This document shows positions 6,661 through 8,565 of a stretch of DNA of 8,565 nucleotides, piece by piece. Within the stretch, counting starts at the first letter, position 1. Each line of letters starts with the position of its first letter. The DNA is from Helicobacteraceae bacterium. Its GTDB lineage: Bacteria > Campylobacterota > Campylobacteria > Campylobacterales > Sulfurimonadaceae. Where the stretch lies: positions 2,736 to 11,300 of the forward strand of contig JALWNV010000261.1 of assembly GCA_027083665.1 (NCBI GenBank). Direction: 5' to 3'. The position numbers and the translations under genes are program-made. The notes under the pieces were generated by a model, which searched no databases, was not told where the DNA came from, and saw nothing but the letters and a program-made list of their open reading frames with translations.

Positions 6661-7086
6661 ATGTTAATGCCAAAAAGAATGAAATACCGCAAGTACATGA
6701 AAGGGCGCAACCGCGGTTACGCCCGTTCAGGTTACAAACTTGCATTCGGTGATATCGCGTTCAAAGCGGTCGAAGCGGGACGGATCAACTCCCGCCAGAT
6801 CGAAGCGGCGCGTATCGCGGCGACCCGTCACATCAAGCGTCAGGGCAAGATCTGGATCCGTGTGTTCCCGGACAAGCCGTTGACTGCCAAGCCGCTTGAA
6901 GTACGTATGGGTAAAGGTAAAGGTGCGATCGACCAGTGGGTGATGAATATCAAGCCGGGTCGTATCATCTTCGAGATGGGTGGTGTTGAAGAGTCCCTGG
7001 CACGTGAAGCGCTTCTGCTCGCGATGCACAAACTGCCATTCAAAACAAAAATTGTAACGGCGGAGATGGACAATGAAATATACTGA
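6661..7086 (+). CDS. rplP: 50S ribosomal protein L16
   Basis: L16 binds near the A site and organises the tRNA path of the large subunit. The product has 141 residues, five longer than E. coli L16. I chose the ATG at 6661 because L16 proteins begin ML-PKR; here the start is [39 protein letters not shown] (46-65), [20 protein letters not shown] (67-86) and the [17 protein letters not shown] segment are diagnostic. Arg82 aligns with the E. coli Arg81 that is hydroxylated by YcfD. AAAGG (6646-6650) is the likely ribosome binding site. The last codons overlap the rpmC start by 14 nt. Confidence 0.98.
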   Translation: MLMPKRMKYRKYMKGRNRGYARSGYKLAFGDIAFKAVEAGRINSRQIEAARIAATRHIKRQGKIWIRVFPDKPLTAKPLEVRMGKGKGAIDQWVMNIKPGRIIFEMGGVEESLAREALLLAMHKLPFKTKIVTAEMDNEIY

Positions 7087-7258
7087 TTTGGCTGAGAAGA
7101 CTCCAGCGGAACTGAGCGCGATGCTCAAAGAAAAGAAGACCGAGCTCTTCACGCTGAAATTGAAGCAAAAAACGATGCAACTGCAGAACACGAGCGAGCT
7201 TCGCAACGTGAAAAAAGACATTGCACGTATCAACACTGCGCTCAGCGCAGCGAAGTAA
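7073..7258 (+). CDS. rpmC: 50S ribosomal protein L29
   Basis: L29 is a small helical protein near the tunnel exit beside L23. The product has 61 residues and shows the two-helix pattern of the family: [18 protein letters not shown], then a Lys-rich helix with [27 protein letters not shown]. The ATG at 7073 lies inside the end of rplP. GGAG a few bases upstream, also inside rplP, provides the ribosome binding site, so coupling is expected. The last codons contain a perfect 15-bp inverted repeat just before the rpsQ Shine-Dalgarno. Confidence 0.95.
   Translation: MKYTDLAEKTPAELSAMLKEKKTELFTLKLKQKTMQLQNTSELRNVKKDIARINTALSAAK
7236..7250 (+). repeat. Perfect hairpin at the end of rpmC
   Basis: CTGCGCT-C-AGCGCAG is an exact inverted repeat. 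In RNA it would form a 6-bp GC-rich stem with a UCA loop. It ends 6 nt before the AAGGAG (7257-7262) that drives rpsQ. No T-run follows, so it is not a terminator. It may influence rpsQ translation or transcript processing, or may be chance within codons for T-A-L-S-A-A. Confidence 0.45.
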
Positions 7259-7268
7259 GGAGACCCGA

Positions 7269-7514
7269 ATGTCTAAACGTGAAATTCAGGGTGTAGTCGT
7301 AAAGAAAGCCGGTGACAAGACCGCGACGGTTCTCGTCGAGCGCCGCGTGATGCACCCGCGCTACCATAAAACAGTCAAGCGTTTCAAGAAGTACCTCGTA
7401 CATGACGAGAACAACACGCTCAACGTCGGTGACGAAGTGATCGCGGTCGAATGCCGTCCGCTCTCGAAGACCAAGTCGTTCACGCTTAAAAGCGTCGTAG
7501 GAGCCCAGTCATGA
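7269..7514 (+). CDS. rpsQ: 30S ribosomal protein S17
   Basis: S17 is a primary 16S rRNA-binding protein with an OB fold. I use the ATG at 7269 (81 residues, [21 protein letters not shown]). It has an ideal AAGGAG at 7257-7262 with 6-nt spacing, whereas an in-frame start at 7221 would sit inside rpmC and add an uncharacteristic 16 residues. Diagnostic segments are [22 protein letters not shown] (22-43) and [21 protein letters not shown] (53-73). The stop overlaps the rplN start in an ATGA, so this gene joins the S10-type block to the spc-type block without a gap. Confidence 0.97.
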   Translation: MSKREIQGVVVKKAGDKTATVLVERRVMHPRYHKTVKRFKKYLVHDENNTLNVGDEVIAVECRPLSKTKSFTLKSVVGAQS

Positions 7515-7879
7515 TCCAGAGTTTTACACGTTTGAACGTTGCGGACAACACGGGTGCGAAAGAGATCATGTGTATCAAGGTTCTGGGCGGTTCCAAGCGC
7601 CGTTACGCTTCCGTGGGCGACATCATCGTCGCTTCGGTCAAGAAAGCGGCACCGACCGGCAAGGTTAAAAAAGGACAGGTCGTCAAGGCTGTCGTTGTCC
7701 GTACGAAAAAAGAGGTACAGCGCGAAAACGGATCGCTGATCCGCTTCGACGACAACGCCGCCGTGATCATAAAAAAAAAAAAAGAGCCCATCGGCACACG
7801 TATCTTCGGCCCTGTCAGCCGTGAAGTCCGCTACGCGGGTTTCATGAAGATCGTGTCTCTGGCTCCGGAGGTTGTTTAA
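7511..7879 (+). CDS. rplN: 50S ribosomal protein L14
   Basis: L14 lies at the subunit interface, forms bridges with 16S rRNA, and is the docking site of silencing factor RsfS in other bacteria. The 122-residue length is standard. [20 protein letters not shown] (1-20), [25 protein letters not shown] (24-48) and [13 protein letters not shown] (95-107) are diagnostic. AGGAG at 7499-7503 gives 7-nt spacing, and the ATG overlaps the rpsQ stop (ATGA). Residues I87-K91 are encoded by a run of 13 adenines (7771-7783), unusual in this GC-leaning gene and prone to polymerase slippage. The reading frame is intact as given. The end overlaps rplX by one base. Confidence 0.98.
   Translation: MIQSFTRLNVADNTGAKEIMCIKVLGGSKRRYASVGDIIVASVKKAAPTGKVKKGQVVKAVVVRTKKEVQRENGSLIRFDDNAAVIIKKKKEPIGTRIFGPVSREVRYAGFMKIVSLAPEVV
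7771..7783 (+). repeat. 13-adenine homopolymer inside rplN
   Basis: There are thirteen consecutive A residues. The first completes an ATA (Ile87) codon and the other twelve encode four AAA Lys codons. No other run in the window is this long. One extra A would give a stop at 7822-7824 and one fewer A a stop at 7845-7847, so slippage in either direction would truncate L14. Confidence 0.95.
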
Positions 7880-8109
7880 TGGCAAAGTTTAAATTCAAAA
7901 AAGGCGACATGGTCGAGATCATTGCCGGTGACGACAAAGGCACCAAGGCAGAGGTTCTCGCGGTCATGCCCAAAGAGAACAAGGTTATCGTCAAAGGTTG
8001 CAAGGTCGTGAAAAAAGCGGTCAAGCCTACCGAAGAGAACCCCAAGGGCGGATTCGTAAACAAAGAGATGCCGATCGACGCATCCAATGTCCGCAAAGTG
8101 GAGGCGTAA
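7879..8109 (+). CDS. rplX: 50S ribosomal protein L24
   Basis: L24 is an assembly-initiator protein near the tunnel exit and binds the 5' part of 23S rRNA. The product has 76 residues, shorter than the roughly 104 of E. coli but, as I recall, normal for Campylobacterota. The KOW motif is clear: [20 protein letters not shown] (7-26), followed by [21 protein letters not shown] (38-58) and [20 protein letters not shown] at 7867-7871 is 7 nt upstream, and the start overlaps the rplN stop by one base (TAATG). The C-terminus is complete at VRKVEA. Confidence 0.96.
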   Translation: MAKFKFKKGDMVEIIAGDDKGTKAEVLAVMPKENKVIVKGCKVVKKAVKPTEENPKGGFVNKEMPIDASNVRKVEA

Positions 8110-8112
8110 TTC

Positions 8113-8565
8113 ATGGCACGTATGAAAGACAAATATCTCGCACTCAAGCCGGAGTTGCAGAGCAAGCTCGGGATCAAAAACCCGATGCAGATTCCTGCAA
8201 TGGAAAAGATCGTCATTTCCGTCGGTACCGGTTTTGCGATGAAAGACAACAAACTCATCCAGAATATCCAGGATACAATCAGCGTCATCGCCGGACAGCA
8301 TGCGACTGTCGTCGACGCGCGCAAGTCCGTCGCGGGCTTCAAAGTACGCGAGGGAATGCCTGTCGGTGTCAAAGTGACCCTGCGCGGTGAAAACATGTAT
8401 ACGTTCATGGACAAGCTCATCTCGATCGCGCTGCCGCGTGTGAAAGACTTCCGCGGTGTCCCGCGCAACGGATTTGACGGGCGCGGTAACTACAACTTCG
8501 GTCTGAACGAGCAGTTGATCTTCCCGGAAGTCGACTACGACTCCATCATGCAGATTCACGGGATG
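8113..8565 (+). CDS. rplE: 50S ribosomal protein L5, 3' end outside the window
   Basis: L5 binds 5S rRNA in the central protuberance and contacts S13 and P-site tRNA. The frame is open for 151 codons to the window end without a stop; the usual length is about 180, so roughly 30 residues are missing. It starts [20 protein letters not shown]. Family features are [18 protein letters not shown] (27-44), the [19 protein letters not shown] stretch and [16 protein letters not shown]. These are followed by [11 protein letters not shown] and [20 protein letters not shown] at 8100-8104, inside the end of rplX, gives 8-nt spacing to the ATG. It is separated from rplX by 3 nt and continues the spc-type order. 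Confidence 0.96.
   Translation, partial: MARMKDKYLALKPELQSKLGIKNPMQIPAMEKIVISVGTGFAMKDNKLIQNIQDTISVIAGQHATVVDARKSVAGFKVREGMPVGVKVTLRGENMYTFMDKLISIALPRVKDFRGVPRNGFDGRGNYNFGLNEQLIFPEVDYDSIMQIHGM

Noticed and set aside
7876..8559. Minus-strand open frame of 227 codons opposite rplX and rplE
   Set aside because: It is fully antisense to two conserved genes, has a His/Asp/Arg-rich low-information translation, and lacks a sensible ribosome binding context.
1..8565. Signs of a mobile element, CRISPR array, toxin-antitoxin or other defence system
   Set aside because: No transposase, integrase, spaced direct repeats, tRNA or attachment-site duplication is visible. Every larger stretch is accounted for by conserved genes or short intergenic gaps.

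Overview
The window is almost entirely bacterial housekeeping DNA. It holds the 5' two thirds of the S10-spc ribosomal protein operon on the plus strand. Upstream of it are two minus-strand genes and the 3' part of one plus-strand gene. The best taxonomic guess is a free-living, GC-richer member of the Campylobacterota (Sulfurimonas/Sulfurovum/Sulfuricurvum-like). The reasons are the L3 loop sequence SIGNCEWPG, a short 76-residue L24, a 61-residue L29, and an rnhB plus DUF4143-type ATPase block next to rpsJ. This assignment is inference from memory of family sequences, not a search.

Layout. Positions 1-746 (+) are the 3' part of a secreted von Willebrand factor A (DUF1194-like) protein with a C-terminal membrane-anchor or sorting tail. 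A small hairpin that may be a terminator follows. Positions 814-1362 (-) are rnhB (RNase HII). Positions 1495-2565 (-) are an AAA-type ATPase with a DUF4143-like C-terminal domain. Positions 2566-2730 form a divergent control region. It carries a near-consensus sigma-70 promoter firing into rpsJ (TTGAAT, 17 bp, TATAAT) and, between that promoter and the ATPase gene, two adjacent perfect palindromes. From 2731 to the window end run rpsJ, rplC, rplD, rplW, rplB, rpsS, rplV, rpsC, rplP, rpmC, rpsQ, rplN, rplX and rplE (cut by the window end).

The fourteen ribosomal protein genes are packed with gaps of 0-11 nt or overlaps of 1-14 nt. No internal terminator or obvious promoter gap is visible. The S10 block (to rpsQ) and the spc block (from rplN) are therefore fused through a 4-nt ATGA overlap, and the whole set is probably one transcript with coupled translation. 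All proteins look intact and of normal length.

I found no RNA gene, CRISPR array, transposon or phage feature. I do not see a new multi-gene system. The items most worth a second look are the twin palindromes in the divergent promoter region, a 13-adenine run inside rplN, the ATPase that is head-to-head with the ribosomal operon, the clamp-binding-like C-terminus of RNase HII, and the sorting-signal-like tail of the vWA protein.
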